64,000 nt of DNA, taken from NCBI RefSeq assembly GCF_009765705.1, contig NZ_LMUX01000021.1, positions 1,545,752 through 1,609,751 of the forward strand, read 5' to 3'. A program made the position numbers and the translations under genes. The notes beneath the pieces were generated by a model. The model ran no database searches. It was not told where the DNA came from and saw nothing but the letters and a program-made list of their open reading frames with translations. This document shows, in pieces, positions 25,944-35,827 of this stretch (position 1 is its first letter; each line of letters starts with the position of its first letter). Origin of the DNA: Burkholderia sp. L27(2015) (GTDB lineage Bacteria; Pseudomonadota; Gammaproteobacteria; Burkholderiales; Burkholderiaceae).

Positions 25944-27326
25944 TCAAGGCGGCAAAGGAATCGCGGATGAGAAGGTGTTCGACGGATCGTATTTGAGTTT
26001 TATTTCGCGTAAGCGGCGAGCGTTGCTACCGTATGCCGCTTCGATCTGCTCGTGCGAATCCGCTGCCAACAAGTTCGCGTATCCGCCTGGAAGCGCATGG
26101 TGCGCGAGCTGGGCACACAGATCCTTGCCCCACGCGCGGTGCCGTTCCGAGTTTATCTCGTCGCTTTGCTCCCACGTTGAATAAATCAAAGCCGTGAAAT
26201 GTTCATTGCGCGTGCCAAAGGCGGTGGACTCGGGAGGGATGCGCGGACCAGCACCGTGGAAGTGATGGAGCACCACGCTCGAAAATCGCGACTCGCGAGC
26301 CTCGAACGCCGCGGTCAATGTCGCAATCGCATCGTCGCTGAGCGTGTGTAACCACCTTGTCTGCACGAAGTTGTAACGGCCATCCACGACCTGTGCATCG
26401 TCGTAGCCGGAAAGCATTTGTCCGATCGTCATCGGGTCGATTCTTGTCATAAAAGACGTGCCTAGACTCTGGAGCCGAGCGATGAATGGCGGCATCTGCT
26501 CTGGATCCCCGGTCCACGTGGGAGCCAGCGCGACGATCGGATCGCCGCTCGGCGCAACCGAGAGTACTGCCGCCACGGAAAGCTCATCCGGAGCGGACTC
26601 CATCATTGCGGCGTAACCACGCAACACAGCCCTGGCGTCCGCCCAAGGGAACATGATCAAGCCCGACATGAGCGTTGGGATGGCATGAGCGCGAATGCGC
26701 ATTGAGGTCACGACGCCGAAGTTTCCGCCTCCGCCACGTAACGCCCAGAAAAGGTCGGCATTTGTGGTTTTGTTGGCCGTCACCAGCCGGCCGTCTTCCA
26801 ATACGACCTCGGCTTCCAGCAGGCTATCCGCAACCAGACCTAAGCGCGTTGTCAAAGGTCCGTATCCGCCGCCAAGCAGCAAGCCCGCCATGCCTACGGC
26901 ACCGGAGTAGCCTGTGACGACCGTGAGCCCGGCCGCTTGGGCCGCCGCGACGACGTCGGATGAAACTGCGCCGCCCGCAAACGTGATTTCCTTCCAGTTC
27001 TTGTCCGCTGAAACCCTCCGCATTGCCGAAAGGTCGAGAACGACGGCACCATCCGCTATAGCGCGGCCGCACCAATCGTGACCGCCGCCCTTGACGGAGA
27101 CAGGAAACCGATATGCCTTGGTAGCCTTCAACGACAGTTGAACATCGCTCGCAGAGGAACAGCGTACTACCAAGGCGGGCTCGTGCTTCACGGCGCCGTT
27201 CCAAATTCGACATGCGTTTGTATAGACGTCAGAGCCTTTCGCGAATACCTGGCATCCTGCTTCCGTAAGATGATCCCGGAGCGCGGACGAGTCCAAAGGG
27301 CCTATTTGATTGGGCGCATCGTTCAT
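25944..27326 (-). CDS. FAD-binding oxidase of the berberine-bridge (BBE)/PCMH type
   Basis: 460-aa flavoprotein oxidase. An FAD_binding_4 domain carries KGGGHDWCG with His83 as the likely 8-alpha-histidyl link, and the YSGAVGMAGLLLGGGYG motif, where the Cys of bicovalent enzymes is Ser. Hence FAD is probably attached only through His. A substrate domain and a BBE C-terminal segment (LREIKLKYDPSNTF) follow. These enzymes oxidise alcohols, sugars or alkaloid-like compounds and release peroxide; the substrate is unknown. AAGGA five bases before 27326 fixes the start, though an ATG six bases upstream is close. No signal peptide. Confidence 0.9.
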   Translation of the reverse strand: MNDAPNQIGPLDSSALRDHLTEAGCQVFAKGSDVYTNACRIWNGAVKHEPALVVRCSSASDVQLSLKATKAYRFPVSVKGGGHDWCGRAIADGAVVLDLSAMRRVSADKNWKEITFAGGAVSSDVVAAAQAAGLTVVTGYSGAVGMAGLLLGGGYGPLTTRLGLVADSLLEAEVVLEDGRLVTANKTTNADLFWALRGGGGNFGVVTSMRIRAHAIPTLMSGLIMFPWADARAVLRGYAAMMESAPDELSVAAVLSVAPSGDPIVALAPTWTGDPEQMPPFIARLQSLGTSFMTRIDPMTIGQMLSGYDDAQVVDGRYNFVQTRWLHTLSDDAIATLTAAFEARESRFSSVVLHHFHGAGPRIPPESTAFGTRNEHFTALIYSTWEQSDEINSERHRAWGKDLCAQLAHHALPGGYANLLAADSHEQIEAAYGSNARRLREIKLKYDPSNTFSSAIPLPP

Positions 27327-27591
27327 CTTCATCCTTAGAGTGTTTATTCGTCTTGTCTGGGGCTCCGTGCCGCGAATCCTAGAATGCGGATAGCGCATCG
27401 GTCACCATGGTGACAAACACTCAAGAACGTCGAATATTCCCTAGCACTTGTGGCAGTTGATGAAGTGAGTTTACGGCTTGTGACAGGCCGCGACCTTCGG
27501 CAGCCAACGTGCACATGCTCAACGGGGTGGGGGTGGGGGTCTATGCGCCTGCGTACGCGCAGGCATCGCGCGGCGTGTTTAATGGAACCGG

Positions 27592-27978
27592 CTATTCCGG
27601 TATTCGTTCCACCCATTGAGTGCGCCAACCCGGTGCCTCAAACGGCTCCGAAAAATACTGGGTCTCGTGAACGACCTTACCGTTGGAGAACTCCATGATG
27701 CTCACGGTGTACGCCACTCGCCCCGCATAGGTGATGGTGTATTCCGTGATCCAGAGATTACCGTTGCCTTGGATGCGCTTGACATCGAAACCCGAGGGCT
27801 TGCCCGGATGATGTCCCCGCAACGCCTGCAAATTGATACGCCCGCGGATTCGTTCGCCCGATTGAGGATAATCACAAATGGCATCGTCATCGTAGATATC
27901 GTGTTCCGCGTCCAAATCGCCAGCGGCCGACGCGTTCCAGTGCGCATTCAGGGCTTCACGGTTTTTTTCCTCGTGCAT
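27592..27978 (-). CDS. SnoaL-like/NTF2-fold protein
   Basis: 128 aa, one NTF2-like alpha+beta domain of the SnoaL type (NREALNAHWNASAAGDLDAE, IYDDDAICDYPQSGERIRGR, NLWITEYTITYAGRVAYTVSIMEFSNGKVVHETQYF). Such proteins are small cyclases, isomerases or binding proteins; the active residues are not assignable here. It lies 33 bp downstream of the aldo/keto reductase on the same strand and upstream of the FAD oxidase, so the three may form a catabolic or detoxifying unit. Confidence 0.85.
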   Translation of the reverse strand: MHEEKNREALNAHWNASAAGDLDAEHDIYDDDAICDYPQSGERIRGRINLQALRGHHPGKPSGFDVKRIQGNGNLWITEYTITYAGRVAYTVSIMEFSNGKVVHETQYFSEPFEAPGWRTQWVERIPE

Positions 27979-28011
27979 CGACGGCCTCCGGACGCAGTCC
28001 AGGTTTAACTA

Positions 28012-28950
28012 TCATTGACTTGGCGGGATGAAGCCCGGGGTGCCGGTCTTGACGACTTCGTTGAACCTATGCCGGGTCTGGATCCGATTGATCTCGTCAA
28101 ATGCGTCGGCGGGAAGCGCGGAGATGTCGAAATTTTCTTGCGCGCGGGCCGCCGTCTTGGGGGTGGTCAGCAAAGCCCCGCCACGCTGCACGGCCCAAGC
28201 AAGCAGTACCTTTGCCGGCGTCTTGCCAATCCGCGCGGCAACCTGGGCAACGACGGGATCTTGAAGCGGCCCCGCCTTTATCCCGTGACCCAATGGCGCG
28301 AAGGCCAAAAACACAATCCCTCTCTCCTTGCAGAATTCCAGGAGTTCCGTTTCTGGAAGATACGGATGGGCTTCGACCTGCACCGCCGCCGGCTTGATTC
28401 GTGCCGATTCATAGAGGGGGCGCAGTTTGTCCAAGTCGATGTCAGACAGTCCGATCGCGCGGCATTTGCCACGGTCGACGAGATCTTCCATCGCCCGCCA
28501 CGTATCGAGCAAAGTCAGGCTTTCATCGTAGATGACGTCGCCGTTTTCATCGCGCGGGTCCTGCTCATCGCCGGGCTGAAATGCAAACGGGGTGTGAATG
28601 AGGTAGAGATCCAGATAGTCGAGCCCAAGCCTGTCAAGGCTCGCCTCGAAAGCCGGTTCGACGCGCTCGGGCTGATGATTGGAGTTCCACAATTTTGTGG
28701 TCACAAAGATGTCTTCGCGCGCGATCCCTCCAGCAGCAAGCCCGACCCGCAGGGCCTCGCCGACCTCACGCTCGTTCTGATATCGCTCGGCACAATCGAA
28801 ATGTCGATATCCGGCTGCCAGCGCGTCTTTGGTCGCGCTGATAGTCGTCGCGGCATCGGGAATCAGTGTGCCAAATCCGAGAGCCGGCATACGGCCGCTT
28901 CCGTGATTAAGCGCTATCCTTACGTTCCGAAAATCGGAAGACTCAAGCAT
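28012..28950 (-). CDS. Aldo/keto reductase
   Basis: 312 aa, TIM-barrel NADPH-dependent reductase. The catalytic tetrad is complete: Asp52, Tyr57, Lys86 and His119 (FDCAERYQNE, TTKLWNSNH, LIHT). A short cofactor tail occurs near the C-terminus (LLTTPKTAARAQENF). Reduces aldehydes or ketones; substrate unknown. It probably shares a transcript with the SnoaL-like gene downstream, and is 107 bp downstream of the LysR stop on the same strand. Confidence 0.93.
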   Translation of the reverse strand: MLESSDFRNVRIALNHGSGRMPALGFGTLIPDAATTISATKDALAAGYRHFDCAERYQNEREVGEALRVGLAAGGIAREDIFVTTKLWNSNHQPERVEPAFEASLDRLGLDYLDLYLIHTPFAFQPGDEQDPRDENGDVIYDESLTLLDTWRAMEDLVDRGKCRAIGLSDIDLDKLRPLYESARIKPAAVQVEAHPYLPETELLEFCKERGIVFLAFAPLGHGIKAGPLQDPVVAQVAARIGKTPAKVLLAWAVQRGGALLTTPKTAARAQENFDISALPADAFDEINRIQTRHRFNEVVKTGTPGFIPPSQ

Positions 28951-29057
28951 AACTACACCTCCGCACTATCTCGCGCCCGGCGGCTTCTTGATTCAGTGTA
29001 GCAGACGAATTACAGGGCGCCAGGGGAAGCAACGCGATACTCGCCAAGACGAACTAG

Positions 29058-29978
29058 TCAGGCCGTCGTGACGTCGGTGAGTCCGCGCGATGTCCGACTG
29101 CGTAGGCGTGGCGTCACGAAGTCGAGGAAAGCACGCAACTTCAACGGCAGGGGCGCTTGTCCCTTATGCACGAGATGGATGGGCAAGGGCGCCGACTCGA
29201 AAGTGTCGAGTACGACGCTAAGTGCGTTCTCACGGATAGCGTCCGCAACCTGGTAGGACAGCACACGTATCAGTCCAACGCCGAGAATCGCGGCTGCGAT
29301 AGCGGCCTCCGCCGTATTGACTGTAAGCCGTGAACAAACGGGCACGGACAGCTCTGACTTGCCGGACTCGAAAACCCAGGCGCGCATGGACGCGAGGACC
29401 TCGAAGGTAACGCACTCATGCTCGGCGAGATCGCGTGGTCGGGCCGGCACACCATGGGTTGCCAAATAGGCGGGACTCGCACATATGACCCGGCGGACCG
29501 TTCCGACTCCGGTCGCCATCAACGTGCTATCGGGCAATGCGCCTATCCGAACCGCGACGTCGGCGTGCTCGTCCATCAGATGCACTACGCGATCCGTGAG
29601 TACAAGGCTAACGTTGATCTCGGGATAGTGCGCGAGAAAGTCCGCCACCACCGGCACGACGTGCAAGCGCCCGAAAAAGACGGGCGCGGTAACCACGAGC
29701 TCGCCTTTGGGCGTGGCGTATTCACCGGTCGCCGCGCGCTCGGCCTCTCCAATTTCTTCGAGAATGCGCCGGCAAGCGGCCACGTATGAAGCCCCCGCTT
29801 CCGTCAACGAAAGTTGTCGCGTCGTGCGGTGCAGCAGGCGCGTCTTCAGATGCGCTTCCAGTTCCCCAACCTTGCGGCTGACCGTTGCCAACGGCATGTC
29901 CAGGTGACGCGCGGCAGCCGACAGACTGCCGGAATCAACCACAGCGAGGAGGACAGACATGGATTCAAGCCGATTCAT
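29058..29978 (-). CDS. LysR-family transcriptional regulator
   Basis: 306 aa. Helix-turn-helix in the N-terminus (NRLESMSVLLAVVDSGSLSA, AARHLDMPLATVSRKVGELE), then the effector domain. The start at 29978 (MNRLESM) is the family start; a 5-aa longer reading also exists. It belongs to the CrgA-like group (TRLLHRTTRQLSLTEAG). It is divergent from the MFS gene at 30122, the likely target, and upstream of the aldo/keto reductase on its own strand. Confidence 0.93.
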   Translation of the reverse strand: MNRLESMSVLLAVVDSGSLSAAARHLDMPLATVSRKVGELEAHLKTRLLHRTTRQLSLTEAGASYVAACRRILEEIGEAERAATGEYATPKGELVVTAPVFFGRLHVVPVVADFLAHYPEINVSLVLTDRVVHLMDEHADVAVRIGALPDSTLMATGVGTVRRVICASPAYLATHGVPARPRDLAEHECVTFEVLASMRAWVFESGKSELSVPVCSRLTVNTAEAAIAAAILGVGLIRVLSYQVADAIRENALSVVLDTFESAPLPIHLVHKGQAPLPLKLRAFLDFVTPRLRSRTSRGLTDVTTA

Positions 29979-30121
29979 GGGGTCTATCAAATAATGGAAG
30001 GATGATTCCTAATCGTGAGGGATTCTCTTCGTAAATGCAAGCAGGTAAGGTTCGTACCTAGACTCTGGACCGCAGCATGTCGCTGCAGACATCGCAGAGA
30101 GCAAAATCAAGAAGGGAAACC

Positions 30122-31333
30122 ATGCAAAGCCTGCCCGCCACACCTGTTAGTCCACCTACGCCCGCGGTCGCCTCGCGCGCCAAGATCGTCATGATGGCGA
30201 TCATCGCCGGCGCGGTGATCACCAATGTGTATTGCATCCAGCCGATTCTGCCGTTGATCAAAGCGGGGCTCGGGGTCGACCTGACGACGGTCGATCTCGT
30301 CGCGGCCGCCGCGCTGCTCGGCTTCTCGACCGGGCTTGTGTTGCTGTTGCCGCATGGCGACCGCTTCGACCGGCGCAAGCTCGTGCTCGGTCAGATCGCG
30401 TTCGCTTTCGTGTTCGCCACGGCGGCGGCGTTCGCGCCCGGTATCTGGGCGCTGATCGGGGCCTCGTTTGGTCTTGGCATCGTCAGTTGCGTGCCTCAGC
30501 AACTCGTGCCTTTCGCGGCGGTCATGTCGCAGCCAAGCGAGCGAGGGCGTAACGTCGGGACCGTCGTGAGCGGCATCATGGTCGGCATCCTGGTGGGTCG
30601 CACGGTCGCCGGCGTGGTCGGCGCGGCTTATGGCTGGCGCGCGGTCTACGGACTGGAAGCGGCGTTCATGGTGCCGGTCTTTGTCGCTGCCGCGGCGCTC
30701 CTGCCGAAGGGCGAACCGACGACGAATCTTTCCTACGGACGCCTGCTCGCTTCGCTCTGGCCGCTGGCGCGGGACAATCGTCCGATTCGTGAATCGATGA
30801 TTATCCAGGCATTGTTATGGGCCTGTTTCAACGCCTTCTGGGTCAATCTGGCTGCGCTCCTCGCCACCGGCCCGTGGCACCTCGGCAGTGTGTGGGCGGG
30901 CGCCTTCGGCATCATCGGCGCGGCTGGCTCGTTTGCCGCTTCGGCCGGCGGCCGTGCCTCCGACCGGTTCGGTGCCCGCGCTGTGGTTGGGGCCAGTATC
31001 GGCATCGTTACGCTTGCCTACTTGCTTCTCTCCCACGCGAACTCCTCGCTGACGTTCCTGGTGATCGGCGTGATTGTGCTCGATATCGGCGTGCAGGCCG
31101 GGTTGGTATCCAACCAGACTCGCGCCTTCGCGGTCGATCCGAAAGCGCAGGGCCGCATCAACAGCCTCTATATGACCGCTACATTCTTCGGCGGTGCCGT
31201 CGGCACGGTGGTTAGCGGGTGGCTGATGAGCCGTTTTGGCTGGAGCGGTATCGTCGCCTTTGGTATCGCGCTTGGAGTCGTCGCTGGTCTCATCCACTGG
31301 ATCGGTGCTGCTCGCCGGACAGCGGTCCAGTAA
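30122..31333 (+). CDS. MFS transporter (drug/metabolite efflux type)
   Basis: 403-aa major facilitator superfamily protein with about 12 membrane segments. The loop 2-3 motif is LLPHGDRFDRRKLVLG, and there is an antiporter-like segment GRTVAGVVGAAYGWRAVYGLEA. It resembles YgaY/EmrD-type proton-driven exporters; the substrate is unknown. AAGGG before the ATG at 30122 supports that start over one 45 bases upstream. Divergent from the LysR, which probably regulates it. The gene ends 134 bp before the RND operon. Confidence 0.9.
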   Translation: MQSLPATPVSPPTPAVASRAKIVMMAIIAGAVITNVYCIQPILPLIKAGLGVDLTTVDLVAAAALLGFSTGLVLLLPHGDRFDRRKLVLGQIAFAFVFATAAAFAPGIWALIGASFGLGIVSCVPQQLVPFAAVMSQPSERGRNVGTVVSGIMVGILVGRTVAGVVGAAYGWRAVYGLEAAFMVPVFVAAAALLPKGEPTTNLSYGRLLASLWPLARDNRPIRESMIIQALLWACFNAFWVNLAALLATGPWHLGSVWAGAFGIIGAAGSFAASAGGRASDRFGARAVVGASIGIVTLAYLLLSHANSSLTFLVIGVIVLDIGVQAGLVSNQTRAFAVDPKAQGRINSLYMTATFFGGAVGTVVSGWLMSRFGWSGIVAFGIALGVVAGLIHWIGAARRTAVQ

Positions 31334-31467
31334 AGTCCGGATTCCGGCGCGCCGATCAAGGCGTGCCGGATCTCATCTAACCCAGATCGAGGTAGTCCAT
31401 AGGGAATCTGGTAGCCGGAGGGCGCTGTGGGTTGGGTGGCCGCCGACTTTGAAATTGTGGGATTTAT

Positions 31468-34400
31468 ATGATTGGCATCGTTCGCATTGCGTTGAAAAGG
31501 CCTTATACATTCGTAGTACTGGCTATTTTCATTCTTATCATCGGTCCTCTGGCCGCGCTTCGTACACCTACGGATATCTTTCCCAGTATCGATATCCCGG
31601 TTGTCAGTGTCGTGTGGCAGTACACGGGACTTTCGCCCGACGAGATGGAGGGGCGCGTCATGGCCCCGTTCCAGCGGGTGTTGACCACGACGGTCAACGG
31701 CGTCGAACACATAGAGGGCAGCTCTCTTAACGGCTATGGCGTCGTCAAGATTTTCTTCCAGCCGGGCACTAACATCGGGACGGCGAACGCGCAGGTCACT
31801 TCGATCTCGCAGGAAATCCTGAAACAGTTGCCGCCTGGGACCACGCCGCCATTTGTTATCAATTACAACGCCGCGACGGTTCCTGTCATCCAGCTCGCCC
31901 TTTCTGGAAAGGGTCTCTCCGAGCAAAATCTGGCAGATCTGGGTCTGAATCAACTGCGCCCGGCGCTGACGTCGGTAGCCGGCGCCGCTATCCCGTTTCC
32001 ATTCGGTGGCAAAACCCGGCAGATTCAGATCAACGTTAAACCGTCTGCACTCCAGGCTCGGGGACTGTCCGCCGAGGACGTCGAGAGCGCGTTAGCGGCG
32101 CAGAATCTCATCACACCCGTAGGCACCGAAAAGATCGGCAATTACGAGTACACGCTGCACTTGAACGACGCGCCAGCGACGATCGCCGCGATTGCCGGCA
32201 TGCCCGTCAAATCGGCCAACGGGACCACCGTTTATATGCGCGACGTCGCCGATGTGATCGACGGCAGTCCGCCGCAACCCAATATTGTTCACGTGGAAGG
32301 AAAGCGCTCTGTACTACTGACAGTGTATAAGAACGGATCGGCATCCACGCTGTCGATCATCTCCGGCATTAGGGAAAAAGCGGCCGAGGCAAAAACCTCT
32401 TTGCCGGACAACCTTCGAATCGATCCGATTGGAGACCAGTCGATATTCGTTCGCTCGGCAATTTCTGGCGTCGCGCGGGAAGGCGTGATTGCCGCGCTGC
32501 TCACTAGCGTCATGATCTTGCTGTTTCTGGGTAGTTGGCGGTCAACCGTCATCATCGCGACGTCCATTCCGCTCGCGATTCTCGGATCGATTTCAGTACT
32601 GTCCGCCCTGGGAGAGACGCTGAATATCATGACGCTCGGGGGGCTCGCGCTCGCGGTGGGGATCCTCGTCGATGACGCCACCGTGACCATCGAGAACATC
32701 AATTGGCACCTCGAGCAAGGCAAGGACGTCGAGGCTGCCATTCTCGATGGCGCCGCACAGATCGTCACGCCGGCGTTCGTTTCGTTGCTTTGCATCTGCA
32801 TCGTTTTTGTACCGATGTTCTTCCTGGAAGGCGTAGCGAAATTCCTCTTCGTACCGATGGCGGAAGCGGTGATTTTCGCGATGATCTCGTCGTTCATCCT
32901 GTCGCGCACGCTCGTGCCCACGATGGCCAAATATCTGCTCAAGCCCCACGTGCAGACCCAGGAACAAGCGCATCCCCATTCGCCCAACCCACTGGTGCGG
33001 TTTCAGCGTGGATTCGAGCAAGGCTTCGAGCGCGTTCGTTCGAACTACAGCGGGATACTCGAGCTGCTCTTGACCCATCGTCGCCGTTTTGTAGTCGGGT
33101 TCTTCAGCTTCATCGTGCTGTCGTTCGCGCTGGTGCCGTTTCTCGGGCGGAACTTCTTCCCGGATGTCGACGCCGGCCAGATCCTGTTGCACGTGCGTGC
33201 GCCGGTGGGTACGCGTATCGAGACCACGGCTGAGATCTTCGCGCAGGTGGAAGGGCGCGTGCGGGCGACGATTCCGCCATCCGAGCTCGGCACCGTCGTC
33301 GACAACATGGGACTTTCAACCAGCTCCATCAATACTGCCTACAACAACACGGGAACGATAGGCTCGCAGGACGGGGATATTCAGATCTCGCTAAACGAGG
33401 GTCATCACCCCACGGCTGAGTACGTTCGCAAGTTACGCGAAACGTTGCCGCGCGAGTTTCCGGGCGTTACGTTCTCGTTCCCGCCTGCGGACATCGTCGG
33501 CCAGATCCTGAACTTCGGCTCGCCTGCACCGATAGACCTGCAAATCCGCGGCAAGAGTCTGCCGGCCGACTTTGCCTATGCGAACCTGATGCTGCCTCAG
33601 ATCCGACGTATTCCTGGCGTTGTCGACGCTCGCATCGAGCAATCGCAGGCCAATCCCCAGTTTGATATCGACGTCGACCGTACCCACGCGCAGCTTCAGG
33701 GCCTCACCGAACGCGATGTCACGAACAGCCTGCTCGTGCACCTGGCGGGATCGGGTCAGGTCGCGCCGACGTACTGGCTCAACAAGGCCAATGGCGTTGA
33801 ATATCCGATTGTCGTGCAGACGCCGCAATACCGTCTCGATTCGCTGCCGTCCCTGATGAACCTGCCGCTGACCGGTGGTACAGCGGCAAACGATGGGCAG
33901 ATCCTCGCCGGCGTGGCCAGCATCCATCGCACCGTCAGCAATGAAGTCGTCAGCGACTACAACGTCCAGCCCATGGTGGAGATCTTCGCCACGACCCAGG
34001 GGCGCGATCTCGGTGGGGTTTCCGCCGACATCAACCGCGTCGTTGCCGCCAATGCCCAGGGTTTGCCCAAGGGCGGGAAGGTGGTTCTGCTCGGCCAGGT
34101 CCAGACCATGAACCATGCCTTCAGCGGCCTGCTTTTCGGGCTGCTCGGCGCGGTCGTGCTGATTTACCTGCTGATCGTTGTCAACTTCCAGTCGTGGACC
34201 GATCCGCTTGTGATTGTTTCTGCTTTGCCCGGCGCGCTGGCCGGCATCGTGTGGATGCTGTTCGCGACGGACACCACATTATCTGTTCCCGCCCTGACGG
34301 GCGCCATCATGTGTATGGGCGTGGCCACTGCCAATGCCATTCTGGTGGTGAGTTTTTGCCGCGAACGTCTGGCCGAACACGGCGATGCGTTCAAGGCAGC

Positions 34401-34659
34401 GCTGGAAGCCGGTACGAGCCGGTTCCGTCCGGTCCTCATGACGGCGCTCTCGATGATTATCGGCATGGCGCCGATGGCGCTGGCACTGGGCGAGGGCGGC
34501 GAGCAGAACGCGCCGCTGGGCCGCGCGGTGATCGGCGGACTGCTGTTCGCAACTACCGCCACGCTGTTCCTCGTGCCGGCCGTCTTTTGCATGTTCCATT
34601 CGCGTCGGGGTCGCACTTCGCCCGCGCCGATTTCCGGAGATTCGATTCATGTCGTATGA
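31468..34659 (+). CDS. RND multidrug/solvent efflux pump, inner-membrane subunit
   Basis: 1063-aa proton-driven RND exporter. First membrane span at residues 13-31 and a large periplasmic domain; then five spans, a second periplasmic domain (from about NYSGILELLLTHRRRFVVGF), and the last spans. The conserved acidic pair of the proton relay is in LAVGILVDDATVTIENI. Forms a tripartite pump with the adaptor and outer-membrane factor downstream. The next gene starts 11 bp before its stop, so they are translated together. The divergence in the first part (PYTFVVLAIFILIIGPLAAL) places it near the BpeF/CeoB-like or hydrophobe branch; the substrate is uncertain. No local regulator lies directly upstream. 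Confidence 0.95.
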   Translation: MIGIVRIALKRPYTFVVLAIFILIIGPLAALRTPTDIFPSIDIPVVSVVWQYTGLSPDEMEGRVMAPFQRVLTTTVNGVEHIEGSSLNGYGVVKIFFQPGTNIGTANAQVTSISQEILKQLPPGTTPPFVINYNAATVPVIQLALSGKGLSEQNLADLGLNQLRPALTSVAGAAIPFPFGGKTRQIQINVKPSALQARGLSAEDVESALAAQNLITPVGTEKIGNYEYTLHLNDAPATIAAIAGMPVKSANGTTVYMRDVADVIDGSPPQPNIVHVEGKRSVLLTVYKNGSASTLSIISGIREKAAEAKTSLPDNLRIDPIGDQSIFVRSAISGVAREGVIAALLTSVMILLFLGSWRSTVIIATSIPLAILGSISVLSALGETLNIMTLGGLALAVGILVDDATVTIENINWHLEQGKDVEAAILDGAAQIVTPAFVSLLCICIVFVPMFFLEGVAKFLFVPMAEAVIFAMISSFILSRTLVPTMAKYLLKPHVQTQEQAHPHSPNPLVRFQRGFEQGFERVRSNYSGILELLLTHRRRFVVGFFSFIVLSFALVPFLGRNFFPDVDAGQILLHVRAPVGTRIETTAEIFAQVEGRVRATIPPSELGTVVDNMGLSTSSINTAYNNTGTIGSQDGDIQISLNEGHHPTAEYVRKLRETLPREFPGVTFSFPPADIVGQILNFGSPAPIDLQIRGKSLPADFAYANLMLPQIRRIPGVVDARIEQSQANPQFDIDVDRTHAQLQGLTERDVTNSLLVHLAGSGQVAPTYWLNKANGVEYPIVVQTPQYRLDSLPSLMNLPLTGGTAANDGQILAGVASIHRTVSNEVVSDYNVQPMVEIFATTQGRDLGGVSADINRVVAANAQGLPKGGKVVLLGQVQTMNHAFSGLLFGLLGAVVLIYLLIVVNFQSWTDPLVIVSALPGALAGIVWMLFATDTTLSVPALTGAIMCMGVATANAILVVSFCRERLAEHGDAFKAALEAGTSRFRPVLMTALSMIIGMAPMALALGEGGEQNAPLGRAVIGGLLFATTATLFLVPAVFCMFHSRRGRTSPAPISGDSIHVV

Positions 34660-35827
34660 ACCTACATCGCGTGCGGCGCTGCCGCAACGCCAGCTTTCAT
34701 TTGCAGGAATTGTCGGTGGTGCGCTCGCCGTCATCATCGTGGTGGGTGGCATCACACTTCGCCTGAAGCATGAGCATCAGCTCAAAGACTGGACGCAAAC
34801 TCAAGCTATACCGTCCGTGGATGTCGTTGTGCCAGCCAAGGAGGCACCAGGCGGTTCGCTGGATCTGCCTGGCCGGCTGGAAGCTTTCGAGAGCGCGCCC
34901 ATCTATGCGCGTGTCAGCGGCTACCTGAAATCGTGGCGTGTCGATATCGGCAGCCCGGTGAAGGCCGGCGAAGAGCTTGCCGTGATCGATACGCCCGAAC
35001 TCGATCAGCAGTTGAATCAGGCGAAGGCCGACCTGACCAGCGCAAAAGCCGATGCCGCGCTGGCCAAGACGACTGCCGATCGCTGGCAAGGACTGCTAGC
35101 CTCTGACTCCGTGTCGCATCAGGAGGTCGATGATCGCACGCAAGACTATGTGGCGAAGCAAGCCCGCGTGGCGGCGGCTCAAGCGAACGTCGACAGACTG
35201 GTCGCGACCAAGGGTTTCGCCAGGATCGTCGCTCCGTTCGACGGTGTGATCACCGCGCGCGACACCGACGTCGGCGCATTGATCAATGCCGGCGGTGGTG
35301 CCGGGGCGCAGCTCTTTTCGGTATCGAGCGTGGATCAGCTGCGCCTGTACGTGCGTGTGCCGCAAGAATATTCACCGATGATCAAATCCGGTGGAGCTGG
35401 CACCTTCACCGTCCCGGAGTATCCCGGCAAGACCTTTACGGCCACAGTGGTAGGTCTGGCCGACTCCGTCAACGCGGAATCGGGAACGACGCTCGTTCAG
35501 TTGCTGGTCGCTAATCCAGGTCATCTCCTGCTGCCGGGCGGTTTCGTGAATCTGCACTTTGCGCTGCCGGCGCGTGCCGGCGCATTGCGCGTGCCGGCCA
35601 GTGCGTTGATATTCGACAATCGGGGGCTGCGCCTGGCGACCGTCGATGGGCGCGACGCGGTCCGGTTTAAATCCGTCGTGATCCTGCAGGACCTGGGAAA
35701 CGCGGTAGATATCGGCTCGGGATTGGCCGACAGTGACCGGGTGATCGACACACCGCCCGATGGTCTTGTCGAGGGTGACCATGTTCAGGTGATCAGCCTC
35801 GGGGCTAAGGTGGCAAACCATGGCTAA
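34649..35827 (+). CDS. RND efflux periplasmic adaptor (membrane fusion protein)
   Basis: 392 aa. A membrane anchor at about residues 17-38 (FAGIVGGALAVIIVVGGITL) is followed by the lipoyl-like domain (APIYARVSGYLKSWRVDIGS, VKAGEELAVIDTPELDQQL), a helical hairpin, and beta-barrel and membrane-proximal domains (FVNLHFALPARAGALRVPAS). Uncleaved anchor or signal; no lipobox. Links the RND subunit to the outer-membrane factor. Its first 11 bases overlap the pump gene and its last 8 bases overlap the next, so three genes form one coupled operon. Confidence 0.93.
   Translation: MSYEPTSRAALPQRQLSFAGIVGGALAVIIVVGGITLRLKHEHQLKDWTQTQAIPSVDVVVPAKEAPGGSLDLPGRLEAFESAPIYARVSGYLKSWRVDIGSPVKAGEELAVIDTPELDQQLNQAKADLTSAKADAALAKTTADRWQGLLASDSVSHQEVDDRTQDYVAKQARVAAAQANVDRLVATKGFARIVAPFDGVITARDTDVGALINAGGGAGAQLFSVSSVDQLRLYVRVPQEYSPMIKSGGAGTFTVPEYPGKTFTATVVGLADSVNAESGTTLVQLLVANPGHLLLPGGFVNLHFALPARAGALRVPASALIFDNRGLRLATVDGRDAVRFKSVVILQDLGNAVDIGSGLADSDRVIDTPPDGLVEGDHVQVISLGAKVANHG

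Noticed and set aside
28015-29001. Plus-strand frame opposite the aldo/keto reductase
   Set aside because: The minus strand carries the complete AKR tetrad; this frame is a composition shadow.
31344-31369. Hairpin after the MFS gene as terminator
   Set aside because: A 10-bp stem with one G-U pair exists (CCGGCGCGCC/GGCGTGCCGG), but no T run follows; too weak to call as a rho-independent terminator.
32289-34116. Long minus-strand frames opposite the RND pump gene
   Set aside because: Shadows of a high-GC coding region; the plus strand encodes a clear RND protein.
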